NCBI GenBank assembly: GCA_963721005.1
Contig: CAVRHR010000005.1
Span: forward strand, 1,860,001-1,924,000
Direction: 5' to 3'
Source of the DNA: VAZQ01 sp963721005
Lineage (GTDB): Bacteria > Pseudomonadota > Alphaproteobacteria > Rhizobiales > Xanthobacteraceae
DNA: 64,000 bases
Part shown: positions 26,963 through 35,889 of the stretch, piece by piece
How the letters are laid out: each line of letters begins with the position of its first letter
How positions within the stretch are numbered: position 1 is the first letter of the stretch
Translations under genes and position numbers: made by a program
Notes under the pieces: generated by a model
The model's database searches: none
What the model was told of the DNA's origin: nothing
The model's input: only the letters and a program-made list of their open reading frames with translations

Positions 26963-27829
26963 TTAAGCTAATCCGGCCCGCATCTCGAACTCCATGGGGC
27001 TTAGATAGCCGATTGTCGAGTGCCGACGTTTAGCATTGTAGAAGCGCTCGATGTAATCGAACACGTCGGCCTTGGCTTCATCCCTCGTCCGATAGGTCTT
27101 GCGTGCGGTCCGCTCGGTTTTGAGGGACGAGAAGAAGCTCTCCATCGCAGCGTTGTCCCAGACATTCCCCGACCGGCTCATCGAGCAGACGACGCCGTGG
27201 TCAGCCATGAGGCGCTGGAACTGCTCGCTGGTGTACTGACTGCCGCGATCCGAGTGATGCAGCAGCGCATCCGGCTTACCACGCCGCCAGATTGCCATCA
27301 GCAGTGCGTTGGTGACCAGTTCGGCCGTCATCCCCGCGCTCATCGACCAGCCCACCACACGTCGAGAGAAGAGATCGATGACCGCCGCCACATAGAGCCA
27401 CCCTTCCGCCGTCCAGATATACGTAAAGTCAGCAATCCATTTGCGGTTGGGAGCGGAGGCTTCGAAGGTTTGCTCGAGGAGGTTCGGAGCGACGGCGGCG
27501 ACCTGCCGCTCACCCAGATCGGGCGGCAGTCGACGCCGTCGCGGGCGCGACTTGAGGGCCTGCAACCGCATCAAACGCTCAATCCGGTGCAGCCCGCACG
27601 ACACTCCGTCTGCAAGAAGGTCTTTCCAAACCCGCCTGGCTCCATAGGTCCGATCGCTGGCAAGGAAGCTGGCGCGGACCTTTGCGCCGAGCTCTTCATC
27701 ACTACGACTACGTTGGCTGCGTGGTCGTGTCAGCCAGGCATAGAAGCCGCCTCGCGAGACACCGAGCGCCCCGCACAACCAGTCCGCCGGCCAGATCCCC
27801 CGGTGCTTCGCAATGAAACCGAATTTCAT
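26963..27829 (-). CDS. IS3-family transposase OrfB, element B
   Basis: Protein of 288 residues with HTH_21 (GALGVSRGGFYAWLTRPRSQ) and an rve integrase core. The DDE residues are in WIADFTYIWTAEGWLYVAAV, LLHHSDRGSQYTS and NAAMESFFSSLKTE, with the usual C-terminal RHSTIGYLSPMEFE. Its start overlaps the orfA stop by four bases. The frame is intact, so the element may be functional. Confidence 0.92.
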   Translation of the reverse strand: MKFGFIAKHRGIWPADWLCGALGVSRGGFYAWLTRPRSQRSRSDEELGAKVRASFLASDRTYGARRVWKDLLADGVSCGLHRIERLMRLQALKSRPRRRRLPPDLGERQVAAVAPNLLEQTFEASAPNRKWIADFTYIWTAEGWLYVAAVIDLFSRRVVGWSMSAGMTAELVTNALLMAIWRRGKPDALLHHSDRGSQYTSEQFQRLMADHGVVCSMSRSGNVWDNAAMESFFSSLKTERTARKTYRTRDEAKADVFDYIERFYNAKRRHSTIGYLSPMEFEMRAGLA

Positions 27830-28116
27830 GTCAATTCCTTCGCGAAGTAGGCCGCGGCTTTTTTTAGGATGTCTCGCTCTGCCTTCAGCTTGTTCACCTC
27901 GCGCTTGAGCTGCGCGATCTCCAGCTGCTCGGGCTTCATCTGACCCTGCCCAGGAAATGCTTGTTGCGGATCATCCGCAAGCGCCTTCACCCAACCGCGC
28001 AACTGCGACTGATGCACACTGAGATCGTGCGAGGCCTGCGCATACGAGACGCCCCGCTCCTTAATCAGCCGCACAGCCTCAAGCTTGAACTCGCGTGTAA
28101 ACTTCCGCCTCTCCAT
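27826..28116 (-). CDS. IS3-family transposase OrfA, element B
   Basis: Protein of 96 residues. The HTH_8-type domain covers residues 5-50 (RKFTREFKLEAVRLIKERGV, LSVHQSQLRGWVKALADDP) and is followed by a leucine-zipper-like helix (LEIAQLKREVNKLKAERDIL) used to dimerise. It is coupled to OrfB through an ATGA overlap. Confidence 0.92.
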   Translation of the reverse strand: MERRKFTREFKLEAVRLIKERGVSYAQASHDLSVHQSQLRGWVKALADDPQQAFPGQGQMKPEQLEIAQLKREVNKLKAERDILKKAAAYFAKELT

Positions 28117-28177
28117 GACCCACCTCCGGTTCCATTAAAACACCTAACTCGGCGTCTTCGGAACCGGGTGCAGGCCA

Positions 28178-28538
28178 CAATGCCCTGAACGCGAAGCCGG
28201 TGCGGTTGTACAAAATTGACGAACAGCATCCCGACCTTGTCGTTCCCAATCAGGTTTCCCATGGAATAGAACATGCCGTTTCCGTCATAGCAGGGGAATG
28301 CGAGTGTCGTCGGGTCCAATACGCGCACGAAGCCCGGATCGCCGCCTTTGTACGACACGGTCGGTCGTCCCTGATGATCGATAGTCCCAAGCCAGAACAT
28401 GTCGCGGCTTTCGATGAATTTTTGATGCTCCGCGCTGATTTCGGTCCTGACGATGCGCTGCTCCACGCCATCGGCGAGCCGGCGCATGTCGAAACGATCC
28501 TGTAGCGCGCGATGGCGCGGCCCGTATATTCTGCTCAT
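28178..28538 (-). pseudogene. Pyridoxamine 5'-phosphate oxidase-like protein, 3' end removed by element B
   Basis: About 120 codons of a PNPOx-like flavin-binding protein. They include IYGPRHRALQDRFDMRRLAD, a FWLGTIDHQGRPTVSYKGG strand, FPCYDGNGMFYSMGNLIGN and VGMLFVNF. The split-barrel core is mostly present, but the last helices and strands are replaced by element B after about QGIVA. The protein is therefore likely non-functional or altered. The family binds FMN or F420 and reduces small molecules. Confidence 0.75.
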
Positions 28539-29094
28539 GTCCTCCGCCTCCCAGCCAGAAACCTGATCGCGATCCGACCGATGCGAACCTCAAGCGCGGC
28601 ATCGCAAAGCGTCCCACCCCGAGATGTTCGCTCGCGGGCTCCAGAGACGGCATCATAACGGCTTAAGTCAGAATTTTGTAAGCGCGATATAGTGCGGCCT
28701 TGCCTAATAGAGCCGCTATTCGCATACGAAGACCGCGGTTTGGTCATTCGCACAGATCGTTGCGTGATGAAAATCGGTCCTTGTCTGCAATGTCCCGAAC
28801 CCGACGGCGGGCGGTCGAAATGTCCCCCGTCGCGATGGGCCACAACCGGCCATCGTCACCACCTGGATTCCTCATTGTGAACATAACCACCGCCGGTTCG
28901 GAGCGAGCAACATTGCACACCAAAAGACTTCCTTTCCGCCCCTATCTTATACGTCGAAAGCGTCGTACGTTGACCCGGTTGAGCTGAATACCTTGATTAG
29001 GTGCTGCCCAAAAAGCGGCGACGTTCCGAAGTCTCCGCTTCGAAGAAAAAGGGCAGCCTGATGCCGTTGGCTGGCAAAACGAGGAGCTTTACAC
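28539..29094. other. Intergenic region, no gene seen
   Basis: About 555 bases without a credible gene. A segment near 28790-28860 looks like diverged non-coding repeat sequence typical of these genomes. GAGGAGC near 29080 is the ribosome site for the transporter gene. Confidence 0.4.
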
Positions 29095-30444
29095 ATGACC
29101 ATCGCCGCCACATACGGCACGCTGAGCGCGTCCGAGCACAGCACGCAGCTGCGCAAGGCGGTCATCGCGTCAACCATCGGTACCGCAATCGAGTGGTACG
29201 ACTTTTTCCTTTATGGCACGGCTGCCGGCCTTATCTTTGGCAAGCTCTACTTTCCCAACGAGGATGCGTTGACGGCGACGCTCGCGGCCTTCGGTACCTA
29301 TTTCATCGGATTTGTTGGGCGACCGATCGGCGCCGCGATATTCGGCCATTACGGGGATCGCATCGGCCGCAAGGCGACGCTCATCGCCACGCTTCTGTGC
29401 ATGGGCATCGCGACCTTCCTCATCGCATTCGTGCCGACCTACGAGTCGATCGGCATCTGGGGCGCGGTTATCCTGACAATTCTGCGGATGATCCAGGGTA
29501 TCGGCGTCGGCGGCGAGTGGGGCGGGTCCGTGCTGTTGGCGATGGAATGGTCGCGTCACCACGGCCAGCGCGGATTGGTGGCGTCGTGGCCACAATTCGG
29601 CGTCCCCTGCGGCCTGTTTACGGCGAACCTAGCGATCCTCGCATTCAGCCAATTGTCGGGCGATCAATTCGTCACCTGGGGCTGGCGACTTCCATTCGCG
29701 CTCTCGATCGTTCTCGTGGGTGTCGGACTATGGATTCGTCTCGGTATCCTCGAAACGCCGGTGTTCCAGCACCTGTTGAACACAAAGAAAATCGAGAAAG
29801 CCCCCATCATCGAGGTCATTAAGAAACAGCCAAAGGAGATCGTCCTTTCGGCGCTGCTGCGAATGTCCGAGCAGGCGCCTTTCTATATTTTCACCGCATT
29901 CATTTTCGCTTATGCAGTTGGTACCTTGCATATGTCGCGAGATTTCATTTTGATGGCGGTTCTCGCCGCGTCTTGCGTCTCGTTCGTGACCATCCCGCTG
30001 TCGGGCCACATCTCCGACCTCATCGGGCGCAAGAAGATGTATCTCATCGGCGCGGCGACGACGGGTCTATTTGGCTTCCTGTATTTCGGCATGGTCGACA
30101 CCGCGGTTCCGGCGGCGGTGTTCATCGCAATTGTCCTCTCGCTCATCCCGCACAACATGCAATATGGGCCGCAGGCGGCGTTGATCGCCGAGGCTTTCAC
30201 CCCGCGATTGCGCTATAGCGGCGCCTCGTTGGGCTATCAGCTTGCATCCGTGATCGCCGGCGGGCCGGCGCCCCTTATCGCGACGGCGCTGTTCGCCACC
30301 TATCATTCTGGCTACGCGATTTCCATCTACATCGCCGTTTGCGCGGTGGTGAGCCTGGTGTCGGCAGCATTCATGCCGGATTATACAGGCAAAGACATCT
30401 CGATGGAGTATGACGACTTGGGGTTAGCAACCCGCACAACTTAG
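29095..30444 (+). CDS. MFS transporter, metabolite:H+ symporter (MHS) family
   Basis: Protein of 449 residues with twelve predicted membrane helices. It carries the MHS hallmark IASTIGTAIEWYDFFLYGTA in helix 1 and the MFS loop motif FGHYGDRIGRKATLIATLL between helices 2 and 3. It also has RMIQGIGVGGEWGGSVLLAM in helix 4 and SGHISDLIGRKKMYLIGA in the second half. Family members (ShiA, ProP, KgtP, citrate carriers) import organic acids or osmolytes with protons. The substrate here is unknown. It is a single-gene unit, possibly feeding the catabolic genes nearby. Confidence 0.92.
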   Translation: MTIAATYGTLSASEHSTQLRKAVIASTIGTAIEWYDFFLYGTAAGLIFGKLYFPNEDALTATLAAFGTYFIGFVGRPIGAAIFGHYGDRIGRKATLIATLLCMGIATFLIAFVPTYESIGIWGAVILTILRMIQGIGVGGEWGGSVLLAMEWSRHHGQRGLVASWPQFGVPCGLFTANLAILAFSQLSGDQFVTWGWRLPFALSIVLVGVGLWIRLGILETPVFQHLLNTKKIEKAPIIEVIKKQPKEIVLSALLRMSEQAPFYIFTAFIFAYAVGTLHMSRDFILMAVLAASCVSFVTIPLSGHISDLIGRKKMYLIGAATTGLFGFLYFGMVDTAVPAAVFIAIVLSLIPHNMQYGPQAALIAEAFTPRLRYSGASLGYQLASVIAGGPAPLIATALFATYHSGYAISIYIAVCAVVSLVSAAFMPDYTGKDISMEYDDLGLATRTT

Positions 30445-30510
30445 TTCGCACCGTGTCGCCCTGGTTCAGGTGAGTCGCGAATACTGCGATGCGCACGGGG
30501 CGTCCGAGAT

Positions 30511-30572
30511 GGGTCAGACTCGGTAATCCTCAGAACGAGCAAATGTTTTCCGCTCTGCCCCAATAACTGGAC
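30511..30572 (+). repeat. Dispersed intergenic repeat R1, copy 2
   Basis: Same family as 5005-5066 and 39299-39360. This copy reads GGGTCAGACTCGGTAATCCT at its start and keeps the GAGCAAATGTTTTCCGCT core. Confidence 0.65.
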
Positions 30573-30785
30573 TCTTTTGCCACGGTCGAACCCGGCAATC
30601 CTCAAGATAAATAGGGGCCGGCGATAGCTGCTGGCCACTTCACCCGAGCGTCCGCTTCTCCCTCCATTGCGGGCGTGTTGAAGCTCGACAGGATCCCCAA
30701 CCGCTGACATTACCGATCTGTAACCATTTGGAACGAACGAAGGGAAATTTCATTGTAAGGAAGGGGAAAACAATGGAGATTTCCC

Positions 30786-31085
30786 ATGTTCACCAAAACA
30801 AAGTTCGCTCTGGCGGCTGCCCTGGTCTTGGGTGCCGCGTCTGCGGTTCAGGCGAACGACAACGACTGGAATGACAGAGGGGGATATCGCGTCGGTCCCC
30901 TGGGGCAGAGTTTCCAAGGGGCCAATCCGGCTTATCACCCCTCCATGCGCCGTGGCGGTGGCGCCTATGCTTTCGTACCCGGGCACCGCTTTCCGGCTCG
31001 GCCCTACCGAAATTCGGGGGAGACTCAGTTTGAGAGGAACTGGTTCGGCTACCAGGATTGCCCTGGCACAGAGGGCGGTTGTTAG
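30786..31085 (+). CDS. Small secreted protein, Gly/Arg rich
   Basis: Protein of 99 residues with a signal peptide (MFTKTKFALAAALVLGAASA, cleaved near VQAND). The mature part of about 75 residues is rich in Gly, Arg and aromatic residues and has two Cys near the end (YQDCPGTEGGC). Similar small proteins are common in Bradyrhizobium; none has an assigned role that I know. AATGGAGATTTCCC precedes the ATG. A strong terminator follows about 60 bases after the stop, so it is a monocistronic gene. Confidence 0.75.
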   Translation: MFTKTKFALAAALVLGAASAVQANDNDWNDRGGYRVGPLGQSFQGANPAYHPSMRRGGGAYAFVPGHRFPARPYRNSGETQFERNWFGYQDCPGTEGGC

Positions 31086-31146
31086 AACGGCGAGGCGATT
31101 GGAAGTAGGCCGCGACCCTGAGGGCGGTAACCCCCGATCAGAGACG

Positions 31147-31178
31147 AAGAGGCCGCAACTTGCGGCCTCTTCTTTTTT
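31147..31178 (+). terminator. Rho-independent terminator
   Basis: Perfect ten-base stem AGAGGCCGCA / TGCGGCCTCT with a short ACT loop, followed by TCTTTTTT. It terminates the small secreted protein gene at 30786-31085. Confidence 0.9.
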
Positions 31179-31227
31179 GCGGTACGCCAGCGGCCAAGCC
31201 GCCGGCGCCCAACTGCCGTTTGATGGT

Positions 31228-31350
31228 CCCATTATTCATCGCTCTGCCAAAAACGGTTCTTCCGCATGGTCCCGATCCCCCAAAACAAATCAGGCACACA
31301 TGGAATCAGAATTGCTTTGCCCCTGCGGCAAAATTAATGAGCTCTCACGC
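31228..31350 (-). mobile_element. Solo right end of an IS5-family element
   Basis: About 123 bases closely match the right end of the IS at 6410-7264, including the transposase start (GGTTCTTCCGCATGGTCCCG on the forward strand) and the terminal AAAATTAATGAG(C/T)TCTCAC. TAG follows, as at the intact copy. The rest of the element is missing, so it is an inert scar. Confidence 0.8.
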
Positions 31351-31418
31351 TAGAACAGTGGTCTGCGCCCCCAAGCAAGTCGTTCAAGCGCACGCTTTTG
31401 CAATCAATCAACCGAATG

Positions 31419-32195
31419 CTAGTTACGCGATTTTTGATCCGGTGCTGCGGCGTCGGCGATCGCGCTCGCAAGGACCTTGGCCAGGCAGTCATAGCTCCAG
31501 TCATTCATATGCAACTGGTCGGCGGAAAGAAATGCTTCGAATGGCATGTCCTCTGCCTCGTGCCAATGCCGCATGAGAGCGAACCGATGAAATAGGTCGA
31601 CGCTCTCCTGCTTGGCCGCGGACGAAATTGAAACCATCATCTCCTCGATCCCGGGCTTAACTATCACTTTGGGAGCAAATTGCGGGTCGACCAGAATGAC
31701 CTCGGCGCCGATTGACTTCATGTGCTGAATTCCCTGGCGGATCAAAGGGCCTGACGCTGCTGACTGTTGATCGTCACGCAATACAGCATTCGTACCTAGC
31801 TGCCAGAGGACCAGATCGGGATGCTCGACGACAACGCTCTTGTCGAAGCGAGCCAGCATATCGACGGCCTGGTCACCGTTGATTCCACGGTTTAGAACTT
31901 TCATCGGTTGGGATGGGAAAAGCTGCGCAAGCTCGACCGCGAGTCGACTTGGATAGGTGTTCGCCGGCGAACTTGCCCCCGCACCGGCAGTCGACGAAGA
32001 TCCCAATGCGACAATTGTGAGGGGCCTTCGGGAGGCCAGGTGATAAGCGGTTTGCTTCAGTGGAAAATCGAATCGGGTCGAAACAGTCGGCGCAACGCAA
32101 TGCATCGCACTGCCTACCGCGGCAGGAATGGGCACCATGCCGAACCAAAACATGCTTGCAGCTACCGAGCAATGCGCTATGCGAACACGATCCAT
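31419..32195 (-). CDS. SGNH/GDSL hydrolase, exported
   Basis: Protein of 258 residues with an N-terminal signal-like segment. The SGNH blocks are visible: block I ALGSSSTAGAGASSPANTYP (nucleophile Ser in GSSS), block II NRGINGDQAVDM (Gly), block III LWQLGTNAVL (Asn), and block V SADQLHMNDWSYDCL (Asp and His). These enzymes hydrolyse esters, thioesters or carbohydrate acyl groups, often in the envelope. It stands alone between an IS scar and a binding-protein relic. Confidence 0.85.
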   Translation of the reverse strand: MDRVRIAHCSVAASMFWFGMVPIPAAVGSAMHCVAPTVSTRFDFPLKQTAYHLASRRPLTIVALGSSSTAGAGASSPANTYPSRLAVELAQLFPSQPMKVLNRGINGDQAVDMLARFDKSVVVEHPDLVLWQLGTNAVLRDDQQSAASGPLIRQGIQHMKSIGAEVILVDPQFAPKVIVKPGIEEMMVSISSAAKQESVDLFHRFALMRHWHEAEDMPFEAFLSADQLHMNDWSYDCLAKVLASAIADAAAPDQKSRN

Positions 32196-32264
32196 TACTA
32201 AATACCTTTATGTTGCACCATCGGCAGTAGCCCGTTCTTAGGACCGATTGTGTGAACATGGAGC

Positions 32265-32345
32265 GCAGTGGGCGCCCCGCTACTGCGCTCCCGCCGCCCG
32301 CAGGTATCGCGTGTCCACGAAGCGGTCGGCGGACGGCGGCGGCGT
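32265..32345 (-). repeat. Diverged copy of the 9370-9440 segment
   Basis: The forward sequence GTGGGCGCCCCGCTACTGCG and the following CTCCCGC(C/T)GCCCGCAG match 9361-9400 and continue with changes for about 75 bases. The reverse strand reads DRFVDTRYLRAAGAQ then TAG, against LVDTQYLRAAGAQ in the other copy. Both are leftover 3' ends of a related gene. Confidence 0.6.
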
Positions 32346-32520
32346 GAGCAGCCCAAAAGCCGAGTAGTGCGGCAAGAATGATGCGCATTCCAGCGTTCTT
32401 CTTTTTTCTCGTCGCCTCATAGGCGGCAGTTTATCATTGGGCGGAGCACAATGCCACGGAGATCGCAGCCAGGAATCCCGAGCGCATCCTGTATTTGCCG
32501 ACGACCGGGGCATGAAAGAG

Positions 32521-33321
32521 TTAGCGCCCTCGGCCGCACAGGCCCAGGCGACGGGCCAGACAACGGAATGGATAGACCGCAGGCAGCTTGTAGCGGGCCG
32601 CAAGCGCGAGCATCAGTTCGCGCTGTGCCGAGGCGCGCGTACTGGTTGTCACGAGCAAGCCGCCATTCGAAGTGCCGGACAGTGCAGTGATTGCGCGCTC
32701 GATCGCGGAGGGTTCGCGCACGCCGACTGGGCTGAGCGCCATCCCGAGCGACGGCGCTACTGACTGAATCGCGGCGAACTGCGCTGCCCCGGCCTCCGAG
32801 TCAGGATCGCGTACGACCACCACGCGCGTCACGCCGGGCGCAATTTCCTTGAGGAGTTCCAGCCATCTTGCGCTGACCCCGTATGAAATCGAGGCGAAAC
32901 CTGTGACGTTGCCGCCGGGCTTGGCGAAACTCTCGATCAGGCCACCACCGAGTGGCTCTGCAACCTGCACAAACACGATTGGTACAGCAGTGGTTGCCCT
33001 TTTTAAGGATGATGCGGCCGCACTGCCGCTCGCCATCATGACGTCGGGCGCGAGCGCGACCAACTCGGCCGCGTTATGGTGCGCGACCTCAATATTGTCG
33101 TCGCCCCAACGGATGTCGATGTGGAGATCGCGGCCAGTGGACCAACCCAAATCCTCGAGCGCCCGGATGAATGCTGCTAGCCGGACCTGCGATTCCTTGT
33201 CATCCGCGGCGAGGCTCATCAGGATGCCAATGCGCCGCACACGCTCGGGCTGCTGCGCGCGCGCCGCCAGCGGCCACGTCGCCGCGCAGCTGAGAAGCGT
33301 GATGAACTGCCGCCGCCTCAT
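32521..33321 (-). pseudogene. ABC_sub_bind (PF04392-like) binding protein, C-terminally truncated
   Basis: The start MRRRQFITLLSCAATWPLAA is a twin-arginine-like signal peptide typical of this family. Then come RRIGILMSLAADDKESQVRL, FIRALEDLGW, MMASGSAAASSLKRATTAVP and PGGNVTGFASI. The frame breaks after KLPAVYPFRC, where the last 60-70 residues of the family should follow. The strong site GGGAGGACTGT before ATG 33321 indicates it was once well expressed. The product would lack the second-lobe end and probably cannot bind its ligand. Confidence 0.7.
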
Positions 33322-33332
33322 ACAGTCCTCCC

Positions 33333-33518
33333 TCACGTCTTACCGATGCGGGGCGACAGCCACCTCATTATCCGCCGGTACGGATCGCGACTGGACGGAA
33401 TTCGCTCCATCGCCTTCTCAGCGAAGGGCTTGGCCTGCTCTTCGGTCTGTCGCTTGTCCTTCGGAAGCGACATCCATTCGCGGATGATTTTTCGCCGCGT
33501 CTCGTGTTCCGGCTTCAT
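33333..33518 (-). CDS. Small charged hypothetical protein
   Basis: Protein of 61 residues (MKPEHETRRKIIREWMSLPK, ending in a basic tail), helical and highly charged, with no membrane segment. AAAGGA lies eight bases before the ATG. Its stop codon is 12 bases before the binding-protein start, so they form one transcript. Just upstream (about 33575-33525) a start MRRREFYAAVDY marks the first codons of another lost binding-protein gene. Confidence 0.5.
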   Translation of the reverse strand: MKPEHETRRKIIREWMSLPKDKRQTEEQAKPFAEKAMERIPSSRDPYRRIMRWLSPRIGKT

Positions 33519-33796
33519 GCTCAAAATCCTTTGCTCGGTAGTCGACGGCAGCGTAGAACTCGCGCCGTCTCATGTAGTCTCCCCAAGGACCTTAGCGCCA
33601 CTCCATCCGGCCGAAACATAGCACATGGAAACATGGCGGCGGAGCGAGGTCAGAGCGTCCGCTCCACCTGGATAACCGGAAGTCTGCGGCGCTCTCCGGC
33701 ACTTCGGGTTTGGGCCAACACCGGACCCATGCACTGCAAACGACAGGCGTGCGATGTTGCGACTATCGAAGCGCGGTGCGATGGCGAACATGGTGT

Positions 33797-34774
33797 TCAC
33801 CGCGTCGAGCGGCGCTCCGTCCTGCGCGGCTCGAGAGGGCCGACGGCAGGCGATTGCGCGAGATCGCGGGCGCAGTTGAGAAAAATCTCCGTGAGCGGGC
33901 TCATCATCCGGTTCTTGAGAGTCAGCACCCCGATCGGCCGCGCCGGCGCCGGAAACGCGATCGGCAGAACCTTGAGCGGTAGTCGCCGGCCGAAGCGGAC
34001 CATCGAGCCCGGAAGCGCCGTGACGAAAGCCCCCGACGCCACGAGCTGCTCATGGAGCGGAAGGGAGAATGTGGCAACACGCATGCGCGGTGCTTCGACA
34101 CCGGCGGCGCGAAATCCCTGCGTCAGATAGGCGTCAATAGGCGTGCCGCGCGGCGGCAGAATCCAGGGTTCGTCCATGAGATCGGCGAGCGTGACATTGC
34201 GCCGTCGCGCCCATTTGCTGTTGCGAGCGACCATTACGACGTGCCGGTCCTCGAACAGGATCTCGACTGCGGTGTCCTCTCCCAGGTGCAGCCCGGTCAC
34301 CGGGGTCACTACGAGTTCGACCTGACGCTCACGCAAGTCGCGCCTGTGCAGCAGGACCGGATCGGCCGCCACGACCTCGAAGCAGACGTTCGGATATTGT
34401 CGCGACAAGGTGGCAATGACCGCCATCACGAACCCGCCAGCCAGCGGCTCGCTGCATCCGATCTTCAGCTCGCCGACGGTCGGGTCGGCGAGGAACTCAA
34501 GCTCCTTGACGCCGTGGCGAAGGTCATCGAAGGCCGCGATGCCCCACTTGACCACAGCCCGCCCGTAGCGCGTGGGCTCGACACCCTGCGGGCCGCGGTC
34601 GAGCAACCGGAACCCGAGCGCATGCTCGAGCTCTGACATCGCCTTCGAGACGACGGGCTGGGACACCGCGAGCTCGACAGCGGCGCGCCCCATGCTGCCG
34701 GTTTTGACCACGGTGAGAAAGATGTGCAGGTCGCGTAGCCTGATTCGGCGCCCGATCCGGTCCGTCCAGTCCAC
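33797..34774 (-). CDS. LysR-family transcriptional regulator 1
   Basis: Protein of 325 residues. The winged helix-turn-helix is in residues 10-75 (RLRDLHIFLTVVKTGSMGRA, SQPVVSKAMSELEHALGFRL). A two-lobe LysR effector domain follows (GELKIGCSEPLAGGFVMAVI, ILPPRGTPIDAYLTQGFR). It is divergent from the Bug-type receptor gene, with 131 bases between, the classic LysR arrangement for control of the neighbour and itself. It is clearly paralogous to the regulator at 53970-54950, including the shared IGRRxRLRDL start. Confidence 0.9.
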   Translation of the reverse strand: MDWTDRIGRRIRLRDLHIFLTVVKTGSMGRAAVELAVSQPVVSKAMSELEHALGFRLLDRGPQGVEPTRYGRAVVKWGIAAFDDLRHGVKELEFLADPTVGELKIGCSEPLAGGFVMAVIATLSRQYPNVCFEVVAADPVLLHRRDLRERQVELVVTPVTGLHLGEDTAVEILFEDRHVVMVARNSKWARRRNVTLADLMDEPWILPPRGTPIDAYLTQGFRAAGVEAPRMRVATFSLPLHEQLVASGAFVTALPGSMVRFGRRLPLKVLPIAFPAPARPIGVLTLKNRMMSPLTEIFLNCARDLAQSPAVGPLEPRRTERRSTR

Positions 34775-34905
34775 AGCAGCCTCCTAGACGAATGGCTATG
34801 ACCACATCCCAACTTAGAATTACACGACTATGGGGCGCTCCGCTAGTAAAGGTTGTGCGGCCGATCGAACGGGCCGAAACTTTGGCGAATGGATTGGAGG
34901 CACGC

Positions 34906-35889
34906 ATGATGAGGAAGCGCGAATTTCTGCTGGCTCTCGCGTCGACCTTCGCGGCGGGCGCGGTGTTACCCGCCGCCGCCCAGTATTATCCGGCGCGGCC
35001 GATTACGATCGTGGTGCCGTTCCCGGCCGGCGGTCCGACCGATGCAGTCGGACGCATCGTGGCCGAGCGGATGCGAACCTCGCTCGGACAATCCGTGATC
35101 ATCGAGAATGTGGCCGGCGCCGGCGGTAGTATCGGCATCGGCCGCGTTGCCCGCGCAGCGCCGGACGGCTACACGATTGCGCTAGGCATCTGGAGCACGC
35201 AGGTCGTGAACGCCGCGATCTACGCGCTGTCCTACGACGTGGTAAAGGATTTCGAGCCGATCGCTCTTTTGGCGAGTTCGCCCCTGATGGTCGCCGCGAA
35301 GAGCTCCGTGCCGGCGAATGACCTGCAGGAGCTGATCGCCTGGCTCAAGGCCAATCCGGACAAGGCCTCCGAGGGGACTGCAGGGGTGGGCAGCCCGGAA
35401 CATATCGCCGGCGTGCTGTTCCAGCATCTCACGGATACGCGATACCAGTTCGTGCACTACCGCGGCACCGCCCCTGCCATGCAGGATCTGGTGGCCGGCC
35501 AGATCGATTTCTGCATCACCTCGCCGGTCCTCGTTTTGCCGCAGCTGCGCGCTGGCAGCATCAAGGGTTATGCGGTCACGACCGAGAGCCGCCTGCCGTC
35601 GGCGCCCGCCATCCCAACCACTGCGGAGGCCGGACTCAAGGGCTTCCAGCTCTCGGTCTGGCTTGGCTTGTTCGCTCCACAGGGCACGCCGAAGGCGATC
35701 GTCGAGAAGCTGAATGCGGCCGCCGCGCAAGCTCTGACATCGCCCGAGGTGCGCACACACTTCGCCGATCTCGGGCTCGAGCTTTTCCCGAGCGAGCAGG
35801 AGACGCCGGCAGTGCTCGGCGTGCTACAGAAGTCCGACATCGAGAAATGGTGGCCGATCATCAAGGCGGCCGGCATCAAAGCCGAATGA
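34906..35889 (+). CDS. Bug-family (tripartite tricarboxylate) receptor
   Basis: Protein of 327 residues with a signal peptide (MMRKREFLLALASTFAAGAV, cleaved near AAAQ). Classic Bug motifs follow: YPARPITIVVPFPAGGPTDA, IIENVAGAGGSIGIGRVARA, PDGYTIALGI and YDVVKDFEPIALL. The fold is a two-lobe Venus flytrap that captures carboxylates. ATG 34906 follows GGAGG. No permease is present; the next gene overlaps by four bases and is a methyltransferase, an unusual partner. Confidence 0.9.
   Translation: MMRKREFLLALASTFAAGAVLPAAAQYYPARPITIVVPFPAGGPTDAVGRIVAERMRTSLGQSVIIENVAGAGGSIGIGRVARAAPDGYTIALGIWSTQVVNAAIYALSYDVVKDFEPIALLASSPLMVAAKSSVPANDLQELIAWLKANPDKASEGTAGVGSPEHIAGVLFQHLTDTRYQFVHYRGTAPAMQDLVAGQIDFCITSPVLVLPQLRAGSIKGYAVTTESRLPSAPAIPTTAEAGLKGFQLSVWLGLFAPQGTPKAIVEKLNAAAAQALTSPEVRTHFADLGLELFPSEQETPAVLGVLQKSDIEKWWPIIKAAGIKAE

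Larger units (their letters stand above)
26933..28177. mobile_element. IS3-family element B
   Basis: Element of about 1245 bases with near-perfect terminal repeats. Both ends begin TGGCCTGCACCCGGTT and stay similar as far as AGTTA. It contains orfA and orfB in reverse orientation. The flanks (GCT on the left, CAA on the right) show no target duplication. The left flank is element A and the right flank is a cut PPOX-like gene, so a deletion or recombination followed insertion. Confidence 0.85.

Noticed and set aside
30441..30710. Short reverse frame after the MFS transporter
   Set aside because: It covers repeat R1 and has no coherent protein composition.
31873..32388. Reverse frame starting MRIILAALLGFW
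   Set aside because: The start looks like a signal peptide but the frame runs through the GDSL hydrolase gene and over a repeat of a relic; not called.
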